The notes beneath the pieces are model-generated. The model was not told the DNA's origin. It did no database searches and saw only the letters and a list, made by a program, of their open reading frames with translations. Positions 51,076 to 58,475 of a stretch of DNA of 64,000 nt are shown in pieces (the stretch's first letter is position 1; each line of letters begins with the position of its first letter). Source of the DNA: Chryseolinea serpens (GTDB lineage: Bacteria > Bacteroidota > Bacteroidia > Cytophagales > Cyclobacteriaceae); assembly GCF_900129725.1 (NCBI RefSeq), contig NZ_FQWQ01000004.1, positions 434,001 through 498,000 of the forward strand, in the 5' to 3' direction. The translations under genes were made by a program, and so were the position numbers.

Positions 51076-51095
51076 ACCCCTACTCAAAAGGGGGT
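51076..51095. promoter_or_regulatory. C/G-run palindrome ahead of the histidine-rich gene
   Basis: ACCCCT (51076-51081) and AGGGGGT (51089-51095) are near-complementary and end 6 bp before the ATG. Such C-run/G-run pairs resemble copper-sensing CsoR operators, but no CsoR gene is visible. It could equally be a leader hairpin. Confidence 0.4.
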
Positions 51096-51101
51096 ATAGA
51101 A

Positions 51102-51512
51102 ATGATAAGAAGCCAATGGGTAGCCTATCTGTTCAGCATCGCGTTTGCGATGTCATTGGCGCATAGTGTGCTTCCCCACGCCCATTCCAAGGAAAAGGGA
51201 AAGCAGGGCAAAGCGACGGCTTCTCACCACCATCATGGTCACCAGCATTCACATTCGCATGGTGAAAAATCAAAGCCCGCTTTGCCGGTCTTTGCGCATT
51301 TTTCCAACGCGGATTTTATTGGTTCTGTAAAATATTCATACCAGGAAAAACAGCAACGCCCTGAACTGGCATGCGAGCAATCCGTTGTCATTTCGGTGGC
51401 TTTGCCGCTCGTGACCTACCTGGCGTCACCCGTGCCCCACGCACGCGACTTGCCAAACAGGATCTTTCTCACGCTTCGATCATTACGCGGCCCTCCTAAT
51501 TTCCTTTCTTAA
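51102..51512 (+). CDS. Exported histidine-rich protein
   Basis: The 136-residue protein has a signal peptide or N-terminal anchor (VAYLFSIAFAMSLAHSVL). A His-rich tract (about 38-54) contains SHHHHGHQHSHSHG, suited to Cu, Zn or Ni binding. The C-terminal half has a hydrophobic stretch SVVISVALPLVTYLASP. Similar short His-rich proteins open heavy-metal efflux clusters in Bacteroidota. No family name is certain. It heads the cluster of DUF2231, HMBD and TlpA genes. Confidence 0.7.
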   Translation: MIRSQWVAYLFSIAFAMSLAHSVLPHAHSKEKGKQGKATASHHHHGHQHSHSHGEKSKPALPVFAHFSNADFIGSVKYSYQEKQQRPELACEQSVVISVALPLVTYLASPVPHARDLPNRIFLTLRSLRGPPNFLS

Positions 51513-51654
51513 AAATCCAGGAAGCGATTCCGTCATGGAATCCTATGGTCTTCGCCTGGTAAAAAACCTATTGACTTCACTAAATGTGTAACGCAAGCCA
51601 GACAATGGAAGGCATTTTCCAGCCTCTGATGCTTGGTTAATAAAAGAATTTTAC

Positions 51655-52299
51655 ATGAAAATAAAACTGGTGCTAGGGATGGCGCTGATGCTTTCTATCT
51701 CTCTGTCTGTAGATGCTCATCAAGGACATAAAAAGAACGCGCAAGACAGCACAGCAACGCACGCCGGACACGTTCAGGTCGATACTGTTCATCACCAGGA
51801 TGAGGCCGCGACAAATGGTCCATCCAAGGTCACAGCAGACCTCGGCGACTTCCCCACGCTTCACCCGCTCATCGTCCATTTTGCTATTGTATTGATCATG
51901 GTGGCCGCCGTTCTCCAACTGCTGAATCTAATCCTGATCAAGAAGGAGGTTGCCTGGATCATCACCGGCATTCTTCTGGTCGGGGTACTGGCGGCATGGA
52001 TGGCGGGAAGGAATTTTCATCCGCACACTCATGGGATCAGCGATCACGCCAAAAGTGTATTGAAACAACACGATATGTGGGCGGACTGGACCATTAACAC
52101 CGGCCTATTCAGTCTGCTGTTGCAAGCCCTGAATTTATTTTTCTTCAAAACAAAACGGTGGGCCATGGCGATCATCGCCTTGGTCCTTACCGTCTCAGGA
52201 TGCAGTGTGGCCCTGGCGGGACACTACGGTGCGCAGCTAGTGCATCTCGAAGGCATCGGCCCTCAGGGCAAATACCTGGAAAAGGGACATCATCATTAA
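51655..52299 (+). CDS. DUF2231 membrane protein with His-rich ends
   Basis: The 214-residue protein has a signal peptide and a His-rich segment (DAHQGHKKN; HAGHVQVDTVHHQ). The DUF2231 core starts with LHPLIVHFAIVLIMVAAVL and has four membrane helices (about 73-93, 99-116, 145-163, 168-188). A His-containing loop (NFHPHTHGISDHAK) and the end KGHHH add potential metal ligands. The transport or sensor role is unknown. The setting next to a heavy-metal-binding lipoprotein suggests metal handling. Confidence 0.85.
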   Translation: MKIKLVLGMALMLSISLSVDAHQGHKKNAQDSTATHAGHVQVDTVHHQDEAATNGPSKVTADLGDFPTLHPLIVHFAIVLIMVAAVLQLLNLILIKKEVAWIITGILLVGVLAAWMAGRNFHPHTHGISDHAKSVLKQHDMWADWTINTGLFSLLLQALNLFFFKTKRWAMAIIALVLTVSGCSVALAGHYGAQLVHLEGIGPQGKYLEKGHHH

Positions 52300-52337
52300 T
52301 TAATATTTAACTCATGCTAAACGCAAAACCAACAACT

Positions 52338-52628
52338 ATGAAAAAGACAATCTTAACAGCGACCATCGTCATCGCCGGCCTATTTGCTTCCGCGGTATTG
52401 ATTTCCAGCTGCGGTGGCAAAAAGGAACAAAGTACCGAAGAACATCATCACGAGGCAGGCGATACCACCGCGCATCATGATGAAATGGACTCAACACAAA
52501 TGGCATACGCCTGCCCCATGCATCCCGAAGTAACGGGTAAGGCCGGGGATGCCTGCTCCAAGTGCGGAATGAAACTGGTAGCCGTGAACGCCGACAGCAC
52601 AAAGGTGCACGGTGAGCATGAGCACTAA
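52338..52628 (+). CDS. Heavy-metal-binding-domain lipoprotein
   Basis: The 96-residue protein (ATG at 52338) has a lipobox (LISSC, Cys25), a His-rich linker (EEHHHEAGDTTAHHDE) and the short heavy-metal-binding domain ACPMHPEVTGKAGDACSKCG with metal ligands C59, H62, C73 and C76. The domain is widespread in CusB-type efflux adaptors and Cu-ATPases and binds Cu or Zn. Here it stands alone at the membrane, 38 bp after the DUF2231 gene, so it is probably co-transcribed and acts as a metal buffer. Confidence 0.9.
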   Translation: MKKTILTATIVIAGLFASAVLISSCGGKKEQSTEEHHHEAGDTTAHHDEMDSTQMAYACPMHPEVTGKAGDACSKCGMKLVAVNADSTKVHGEHEH

Positions 52629-52749
52629 GAAATAAAACCCTTACGGGTCAGCATAAAATGGACCGGATGGTGTCTAGGTTGGCGCCATCCATACTTTTTT
52701 GTGGAGTAAGAAAAATTGTATGGATAATCTAAAACGTAGTCAGGACAAC

Positions 52750-53304
52750 ATGAGACACTTGTTAATTAAATACACATCCACCCTAATCATGGGCTACCGC
52801 GCAGGGCTTACATCTTTTGCGTGTGTAGTGTTTGTATGGGGTATGCTGGGATGCAAAAGTAAACCTTCAGAACAAGCAGCCGCACCAGAAGAGGAGAGCA
52901 TCACCACTAAAATCAAGATCAACAACCTGAACAATGAAGCCATTGCGTTAAGTCAGTATCATGGGAAAACGGTTTTTATAAATATTTGGGCAACCTGGTG
53001 CGGGCCTTGCATTAAAGAGATGCCTTCCATCGAAAGGGCAAAAAATATTTTAAAGGACCGAAACATCGCCTTTCTGGTTGCCTCCAATGAGTCGATCGAG
53101 GAAATTCAAGGTTTTGCAACAAAACGAAATCTCGATCTTCAGTATGTGCAGCTGCAAAACCTTGAAGAACTCAACATCCAGGCACTGCCCACTACCTACA
53201 TCATCAATCCCGCAGGCGAACTGGTCTTTTTGGAGACAGGCTATCGCGAATGGGACGAAGCCGCCAACATCGAACTACTAACCAAAATCATTGACAACCA
53301 ATGA
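52750..53304 (+). CDS. TlpA-like thioredoxin lipoprotein
   Basis: The 184-residue protein (ATG at 52750; ATGs at 52720 and 52789 are also in frame) has a lipobox GMLGC (Cys35) and a thioredoxin domain with WATWCGPC (active Cys84/Cys87), LPTTYIINPAGELVF and the cis-Pro in ALPTTY. TlpA/ResA proteins reduce disulfides in the periplasm, often for cytochrome or copper-protein maturation. The downstream gene overlaps by 4 bp. Confidence 0.9.
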   Translation: MRHLLIKYTSTLIMGYRAGLTSFACVVFVWGMLGCKSKPSEQAAAPEEESITTKIKINNLNNEAIALSQYHGKTVFINIWATWCGPCIKEMPSIERAKNILKDRNIAFLVASNESIEEIQGFATKRNLDLQYVQLQNLEELNIQALPTTYIINPAGELVFLETGYREWDEAANIELLTKIIDNQ

Positions 53305-54494
53305 ATAGATCCCCGTTTCTCGCCCTGTTATGGTTATTCGTTGCCGGGTGTAATGTTCAGAAGACAAATGAAAGCGCAACAATCATCGCCATGGATTCGC
53401 CCGCCAAGGAGGGCAGCGGTGAGCCTTATCTGTTTGCCGATGAAAAGGGCAAAGTTTACTTGTCGTGGTTGGAAAAGATGAAGGGTCATCATGCCTTTAA
53501 ATACTCGAGCCTGACGGCGGGGAAGTGGTCTGAACCCATCTTAATCGATTCGGGAAAGAATTGGTTTGTGAACTGGGCGGACTACCCGATGATCGCATCG
53601 TCTGGTCAGGATTTGGTTGCGCATTACCTCGAAAAAAATGGAGAAGGAGTGTACTCCTATAATGTTAAGGTAACATCCTCCCCCGACCAAGGCAAAACAT
53701 GGAAGGATCCCATAACGTTGCATGACGACGGCAAAGAAGCCGAACACGGCTTTGTGTCCATGCTTCCCTACCGGGAGAATTTTTTCTTTGCCTGGCTGGA
53801 TGGTAGAAATACGGTAGTCGAAGGAACAGAAAACCACGATCGACACCAGGGGCCAATGAGTTTGCGCGCGGCGATTGTCGACAAGGAAGGGAATAAAATA
53901 AGTGAATGGGAATTGGATGACCGGACTTGTGATTGTTGTCAGACCAGCGCGGCCATAACCGAGAGTGGCCCTGTTGTCGTCTACCGCGATCGTTCGGAAG
54001 ATGAGATCCGCGATATGTCTATCGTGCGTTTCGTGAACAACGGTTGGACCAAGCCGGAAGCGATTCATCACGACCAATGGAAGATCGCAGGATGCCCCGT
54101 TAACGGACCGCGTGTGGTGGCCAACGGAAACTTCCTGGCCATTGCCTGGTATACCGTTTCCGGCGGCAAGTCGAAAGTAAACGTGATTTTTTCAGAGGAT
54201 GGCGGAGAGTCGTTTGGCAAGCCTGTTCAGGTGGATGAAGGCAGGGCCGTGGGCAGGGTGGATCTCGTGATACTGGAAGGCAAATCGGTCATGGTCAGTT
54301 GGATGGAGGGCCCTACGATCAAGGCGGCAAAAGTACATGCCGATGGAACAAAGGACTCATCACTCATCATTGCGTCGTCGTCGGAGGCAAGGTCGAGCGG
54401 TTTCCCCCAAATGACAAAGTCGGGCAACGAAATCTTTTTTGCCTGGACGGACGACAAGGATAAGATGGTGAAGATCGCCAGGTTAACTTTCTAG
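53301..54494 (+). CDS. BNR-repeat (sialidase-fold) lipoprotein with Cys motif
   Basis: The 397-residue protein has a lipobox (LFVAGC, Cys17) and a beta-propeller with Asp-box-like turns (SSPDQGKTW, FSEDGGESF). It carries the unusual TCDCCQT (C210, C212, C213) and AGCPVNGP (C265). No sialidase Arg triad is evident, so glycosidase activity is doubtful. The cysteines could bind a metal or be redox substrates of the TlpA-like protein encoded just upstream with a 4-bp overlap. The role in metal handling is inferred from context. Confidence 0.8.
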   Translation: MNRSPFLALLWLFVAGCNVQKTNESATIIAMDSPAKEGSGEPYLFADEKGKVYLSWLEKMKGHHAFKYSSLTAGKWSEPILIDSGKNWFVNWADYPMIASSGQDLVAHYLEKNGEGVYSYNVKVTSSPDQGKTWKDPITLHDDGKEAEHGFVSMLPYRENFFFAWLDGRNTVVEGTENHDRHQGPMSLRAAIVDKEGNKISEWELDDRTCDCCQTSAAITESGPVVVYRDRSEDEIRDMSIVRFVNNGWTKPEAIHHDQWKIAGCPVNGPRVVANGNFLAIAWYTVSGGKSKVNVIFSEDGGESFGKPVQVDEGRAVGRVDLVILEGKSVMVSWMEGPTIKAAKVHADGTKDSSLIIASSSEARSSGFPQMTKSGNEIFFAWTDDKDKMVKIARLTF

Positions 54495-54537
54495 CAACCG
54501 CATGGGTTACCCAGGGTCAATGAATTCCTGCCGCGGC

Positions 54538-55326
54538 TTACCAAACGGCAATGATCCTTGAAAACCCGCCGGTAGCTTTTCCCACTTTAGGTGCGGCAAC
54601 GATCACCGTCGCACCTGTTTTGGGAATTTTATTTAAGTTAGCCACACACTCGACGCCCCATTTACCAGCTTCAAAAAGGGTTTTGTGTCCTGTATAATTT
54701 TCATCGATCCCAGGGTCAAAGGATAGCACATCCACGCCGATCCCTGCGATATTTCTTTCTTCCACTAAAAATTTTATGGCGTCATTTGAAAACCCTGGAT
54801 AGTGTTTGATTTGGTGATCATCCAATCCGACAAACAACGAATCCATTAAATGTTTTTCCCAACCGGAATACATCATCACACAAGCGTGGTCAGGTATCTT
54901 TCCAAACTCCGTCTCAAATTTAACAATGTCATCCCGGGTCAAGGTTGCATCTCTGTCTTTTGACGCTTTTTCTTCAATATCAATGACGACGACCGGAACG
55001 ATCAGATTTTTCAATTCCAATTGATCAAGCGATTTTTGATTCGCAATGAAATGATTGGGCGCGTCCGTATGTGTGCCCAAGTGTTCGTGTATCTTCCAGG
55101 AATTTGCTTCGACGCCATTGTCCTTTAGCGTTGCCATGGGAATGAGCTCGAAAGGATAGGTTAATTTTTTTACGGGTATGAAGGGGAAGTCCGGCGTTAA
55201 CGTATGGGTCAGATCAACCATGTTGTCGATGTGAATAACAGTGCCCGCATCTTTCGGCTGTTCGCTGTTGCAACCGGTTAATAAGGCAATTACAATAAGT
55301 GGTATCCCGACTGATGTTGTTTTCAT
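54538..55326 (-). CDS. Cyclase-family (kynurenine formamidase-like) lipoprotein
   Basis: The 262-residue protein has a lipobox (ALLTGC, Cys19) and the metal motif EHLGTHTDAPNHF (H82, H86, D88, H92) of the cyclase/KynB family, with VDLTHTLTPDFPF at the start and GIGVDVLSFDPG near the C-terminus. Family members hydrolyse N-formylkynurenine or related amides; an exported lipoprotein form is unusual, and the substrate is unknown. It converges on the BNR gene. Confidence 0.88.
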   Translation of the reverse strand: MKTTSVGIPLIVIALLTGCNSEQPKDAGTVIHIDNMVDLTHTLTPDFPFIPVKKLTYPFELIPMATLKDNGVEANSWKIHEHLGTHTDAPNHFIANQKSLDQLELKNLIVPVVVIDIEEKASKDRDATLTRDDIVKFETEFGKIPDHACVMMYSGWEKHLMDSLFVGLDDHQIKHYPGFSNDAIKFLVEERNIAGIGVDVLSFDPGIDENYTGHKTLFEAGKWGVECVANLNKIPKTGATVIVAAPKVGKATGGFSRIIAVW

Positions 55327-55702
55327 TTTCGCTTGAGTTATGTGGCCCGACTTTACTCTCCTGACAACTGAAGCCCTAGGCTTACAATATTGCTAAGTTT
55401 TAAAACACTAGTCAAATTTATAATCTCCCGATTGAACAAAATCCAATCCCGGAAATGAAGAGAGAGCCGGCAAACAAACACCTTGATATTTGTTGATACG
55501 TCTCTCATCGATACCATCTGGTGTCAGGAATATTGTAAGACTTTGGACTTACACCATAAAGCAGCGAGTAATGTGACCTCAACGTCGCGATACATCCGAA
55601 GGTCATAATGACTATTTGCGTGACGTAACAGGATGTCGATGAAAGTGGGGGAGAGGACTTTCAAATCTACAAAACGGCCTCAAGCCGGAAGATTTGCAGA
55701 GA
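55327..55702. other. Intergenic stretch
   Basis: No gene is supported. A short inverted pair, TGTAAG and CTTACA with an 8-bp loop (about 55533-55552), is the only symmetry seen. Confidence 0.4.
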
Positions 55703-56107
55703 TCAAGTCCTTGTCACCGACTTAACCGCTTTGACTTTTCCGGTAGACTTCCCGGGACTTTTACTTTTGATGGTAACGGCGATACGCTTCTCTGTGGTGG
55801 CTTTACCCAAAGCATTCTTTGAATTCTGGCTCCCCTCGCGGGCCAAATAATCGTTGATGTCCACAAATTCAAGCGTGGGGACTTTGCCCATCATAAGAGA
55901 GAGCTCGATCAATTTCTTGAGTGTGAAATTGAAATTGCCATTTAGTATCTGATTGACATAGGAACCACTTACTCCCAAATGTTTGGCTACTTCTTTTTGC
56001 GTGAAGCCGTGGTCGTCCATGTATTGCTGCAACTGGCGGTATACTTCAGCCTGATATTTCGACAACAGATAGTCGGGATGTTTGAAAAGCTTGTGTTTTG
56101 AGATCAT
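55703..56107 (-). CDS. XRE-family helix-turn-helix protein
   Basis: The 134-residue protein has a helix-turn-helix in HGFTQKEVAKHLGVSGSYVN (about 34-53), then QILNGNFNFTLKKLIELSLM. The N-terminal YQAEVYRQLQQYMDD helix is typical. A Lys/Ser-rich basic tail follows (about 95-134), which can bind nucleic acid loosely. It resembles antitoxin-type repressors, but no toxin gene is adjacent. A 16-bp palindrome lies 92 bp upstream. Confidence 0.82.
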   Translation of the reverse strand: MISKHKLFKHPDYLLSKYQAEVYRQLQQYMDDHGFTQKEVAKHLGVSGSYVNQILNGNFNFTLKKLIELSLMMGKVPTLEFVDINDYLAREGSQNSKNALGKATTEKRIAVTIKSKSPGKSTGKVKAVKSVTRT

Positions 56108-56198
56108 TTTTTTAACCTTTTATAGTTGATATCCTTTGCACCCTTCCGGATATTAAAATTTTCAATATTTTTGGTAACGGTAAGGGTGTCCGCCAAGT

Positions 56199-56214
56199 TT
56201 AAGTTATAACTTAA
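56199..56214. promoter_or_regulatory. Perfect 16-bp palindrome between XRE and SMI1 genes
   Basis: TTAAGTTATAACTTAA is fully symmetric, with an overlapping AAGTT direct repeat just upstream. It lies between the divergent XRE and SMI1/KNR4 genes and is a possible XRE operator. Confidence 0.55.
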
Positions 56215-56288
56215 TACGTCAAAGATAGGAAACGTTGGCGTAAAGGGAAAAATAAATTCGTGGGTTTGAGCTTAGAAGTTTTTCACAA

Positions 56289-56699
56289 ATGGAGAATGCT
56301 ATTTTTGAAATCGTACAACAGTGGAGAAGCGAAGAAGTTAAACTGCACCCGGGTGTTTTGCTTCCATCGATACAAGGGGTGGAGAAAATGATAGGATTCA
56401 TATTTCCTGTGGAGTTTAAAGAACTCTATACCCAGGTGGATGGATTTGCAGATTTCGACATGAGAGAGAACATGTTTAGCATTTGGCCGCTGGGAGTGAT
56501 TGTGGACGAGTATGAACGCGATGATGACAAAGAGTACGTAGGGTTCTCAGACTACCTTATCCATAGTCACAGCATTGGATTTCTGAAAGGTAGAGCCGGA
56601 ATTTTTAAGAATTATGGAAGGGGAGAGTATATTCTGATCGCAAATTCATTTATTGAAGCCATACAACTTATAAATTCCGACGCAGCCATTATTTATTAA
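56289..56699 (+). CDS. SMI1/KNR4-family protein
   Basis: The 136-residue protein fits the SMI1/KNR4 (SUKH) superfamily: GVEKMIGFIFPVEFKELYTQ, VDGFADFD, IWPLGVIVDEYERDDDKEYV and FLKGRAGIFKNYGRGEYILI. SUKH proteins are often immunity proteins against polymorphic or contact-dependent toxins. No toxin gene is beside it, so it may be an orphan immunity gene or serve another role. The gene is divergent from the XRE gene. Confidence 0.8.
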   Translation: MENAIFEIVQQWRSEEVKLHPGVLLPSIQGVEKMIGFIFPVEFKELYTQVDGFADFDMRENMFSIWPLGVIVDEYERDDDKEYVGFSDYLIHSHSIGFLKGRAGIFKNYGRGEYILIANSFIEAIQLINSDAAIIY

Positions 56700-56755
56700 G
56701 ATAGAAGGGAAGGGATGAGCATGCAGCTTTGATAAATTTGCTGCTTTTAAGCCCT

Positions 56756-57097
56756 TCACTCTGAAAATTGTTTTAGTGCAACGGCTTGATTGTGCTGTTC
56801 GTCTTTTGCACCATACAGCAGCGTGACCGTTTTATGTTGTTTCCGCAACGCCTGCAATTCTTCCAGCGCAGCAGATCCTTTCAATTCAGCATTATATTTT
56901 GTTAAGAACGATTTCCACTTCTCCGGCTCGTGATTAAACCATTTCCGCAACGCCGTCGAAGGCGCTACCTCTTTCAGCCATAGGTCCACATGCGCAGCTT
57001 CTTTTTTTATGCCGCGCGGCCATAGACGGTCGACCAATATGCGGTAGCCGTCAGCCTTTGAGAATGGCTCATAAACCCGTTTTATCGCGATTGACAT
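56756..57097 (-). CDS. DUF488-family protein
   Basis: The 113-residue protein carries the DUF488 pattern: IAIKRVYEPFSKADGYRILV, DRLWPRGIKKEAAHVDLWLK, EVAPSTALRKWFNHEPEKW and TLLYGAKDEQHNQAVAL. Members are small cytoplasmic proteins of unknown function found across bacteria. It is the usual length for the family and stands between the SMI1 and LacI genes. Confidence 0.9.
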   Translation of the reverse strand: MSIAIKRVYEPFSKADGYRILVDRLWPRGIKKEAAHVDLWLKEVAPSTALRKWFNHEPEKWKSFLTKYNAELKGSAALEELQALRKQHKTVTLLYGAKDEQHNQAVALKQFSE

Positions 57098-57176
57098 CGG
57101 AGTAGATAATTATGGAATGTCCACGTAAGAACGCTCACCTCAAGGAAACAATTTCTACCGGCTAAGGTTTCCGGAC

Positions 57177-58241
57177 TTAATGATCAGCTCCCTGCAGGTG
57201 TGAATTCAAATTGCTCTTCGTAATGATCTCCAACGGGAAATAATAGTTAGCCAACACGTCCTTTTTGAAAACCAGGTGGCCTGCCAGCTGGTTGATCCCG
57301 GTAAACGCCTGCCGTTTTGAATTTTGATTGATCAGGAAATCGATGATCCCCTTTTTTAGATAATAGATGTTCTGTTCCAGCAGATCGTAGGCAACCAACC
57401 GGATTCCGTTCTTGCCATGTTTTTCCAACAACCTTGAAACAATCGAGGCGCCTTTGGAGGTGGTCACCATAATGCCTTTCAGGTCGGGTGTATTCAGAAG
57501 CTGGTTGATTTCTTTCTCGAGCGTAGGTTCGTGGCTCACGTTGAGGTCGACGCTCAGCACAGTGCACTTGTGAGTCTTTACGCCATGGAAATAGTGTTTG
57601 AACCCTTTTTCTTTTTCCGACAAGTGAACGGAGCTGTGGATGTCGTCGTACACGTGCAACATCGCATAGGTGCCGGGTTGCTGCTGGTTGATGTGCAACA
57701 GTTCCGCGCCCACCATGCCGCTCTCATAGAGGTCCTGGCCGATGAAGGTGAGGGAGCCGGTCTTCGGAATGTTGTTGTTGAAGACGGCGAAAGGGATCTT
57801 CTGGGTCTTGCACTGTTCGAAATAGTCGATCGCCTCCTGGTAGAAGATAGGCGCCGTGAGGATGCCGTCGGGGGCCAGCTTGATGGCGGAGGCGAAGTTT
57901 TTCTTGAACGACTTCTTATCATAAAGGTCGAAGGGCGTGACCTTGATGGCAACGCCGTATTGCGCCCAATCCTTCTCCGCCTTCATCACACCTTCGTGTG
58001 CCATTTTCCAGTATTCGTCCTGCGCTGCATCGGGCAGCAGGGCCACCACTTTGAATGTTTTGTGATTGCCCAAGGTGCGGGCGATGAGGTTGGGTTTGTA
58101 GCCGGTTTTCTCCAGGATGGCCATCACCTTCTGGTATGATTCGGTTGAAACTTCACCTCTCTTGTGGATAACGCGGTCTACTGTTCCGATGGAGACATTG
58201 GCCATTTTTGCAATGTCTTTGATTCTAATGGTGCCCTTCAT
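57177..58241 (-). CDS. LacI-family transcriptional regulator
   Basis: The 354-residue protein has a LacI helix-turn-helix (IRIKDIAKMANVSIGTVDRV followed by IHKRGEVS) with hinge NLIARTLGNHKT, and a periplasmic-binding-protein-like ligand domain of type 1 (VVALLPDAAQDEYWKMAHEG, GILTAPIFYQEAID, GIMVTTSKGASIVSRLLEKHG split across the fold). The ligand is probably a sugar or related polyol. It is divergent from a SusCD pair, which is the likely target. Confidence 0.92.
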   Translation of the reverse strand: MKGTIRIKDIAKMANVSIGTVDRVIHKRGEVSTESYQKVMAILEKTGYKPNLIARTLGNHKTFKVVALLPDAAQDEYWKMAHEGVMKAEKDWAQYGVAIKVTPFDLYDKKSFKKNFASAIKLAPDGILTAPIFYQEAIDYFEQCKTQKIPFAVFNNNIPKTGSLTFIGQDLYESGMVGAELLHINQQQPGTYAMLHVYDDIHSSVHLSEKEKGFKHYFHGVKTHKCTVLSVDLNVSHEPTLEKEINQLLNTPDLKGIMVTTSKGASIVSRLLEKHGKNGIRLVAYDLLEQNIYYLKKGIIDFLINQNSKRQAFTGINQLAGHLVFKKDVLANYYFPLEIITKSNLNSHLQGADH

Positions 58242-58340
58242 GGATCGATTCCTACTAATATACTATAGAGTTACAAGGGGGTTCTAAAAGTAAGTTAACC
58301 AAGATTTTTCGCCCCAGAAGGGGTATACCCGAATATTTTC

Positions 58341-58375
58341 CGTTTCCGTACACGGAGCCACCGTGTGCGGAAACG
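58341..58375. promoter_or_regulatory. 35-bp hairpin between LacI and SusC genes
   Basis: CGTTTCCGTACACGG (58341-58355) and CCGTGTGCGGAAACG (58361-58375) pair at 14 of 15 positions around AGCCA. Each arm contains a shorter symmetric core (TCCGTACACGGA). Seven T follow after a 6-bp gap, so both LacI operator and leader attenuator are possible. Confidence 0.6.
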
Positions 58376-58475
58376 AAATGCTTTTTTTCTTGCGCTTTAC
58401 ATTTCCGCCATCTACCTTAGCATTAGGCTGGCACCTCAAATCGGGGTGTTTTATTTAAAACCTAAACCTAGACCT

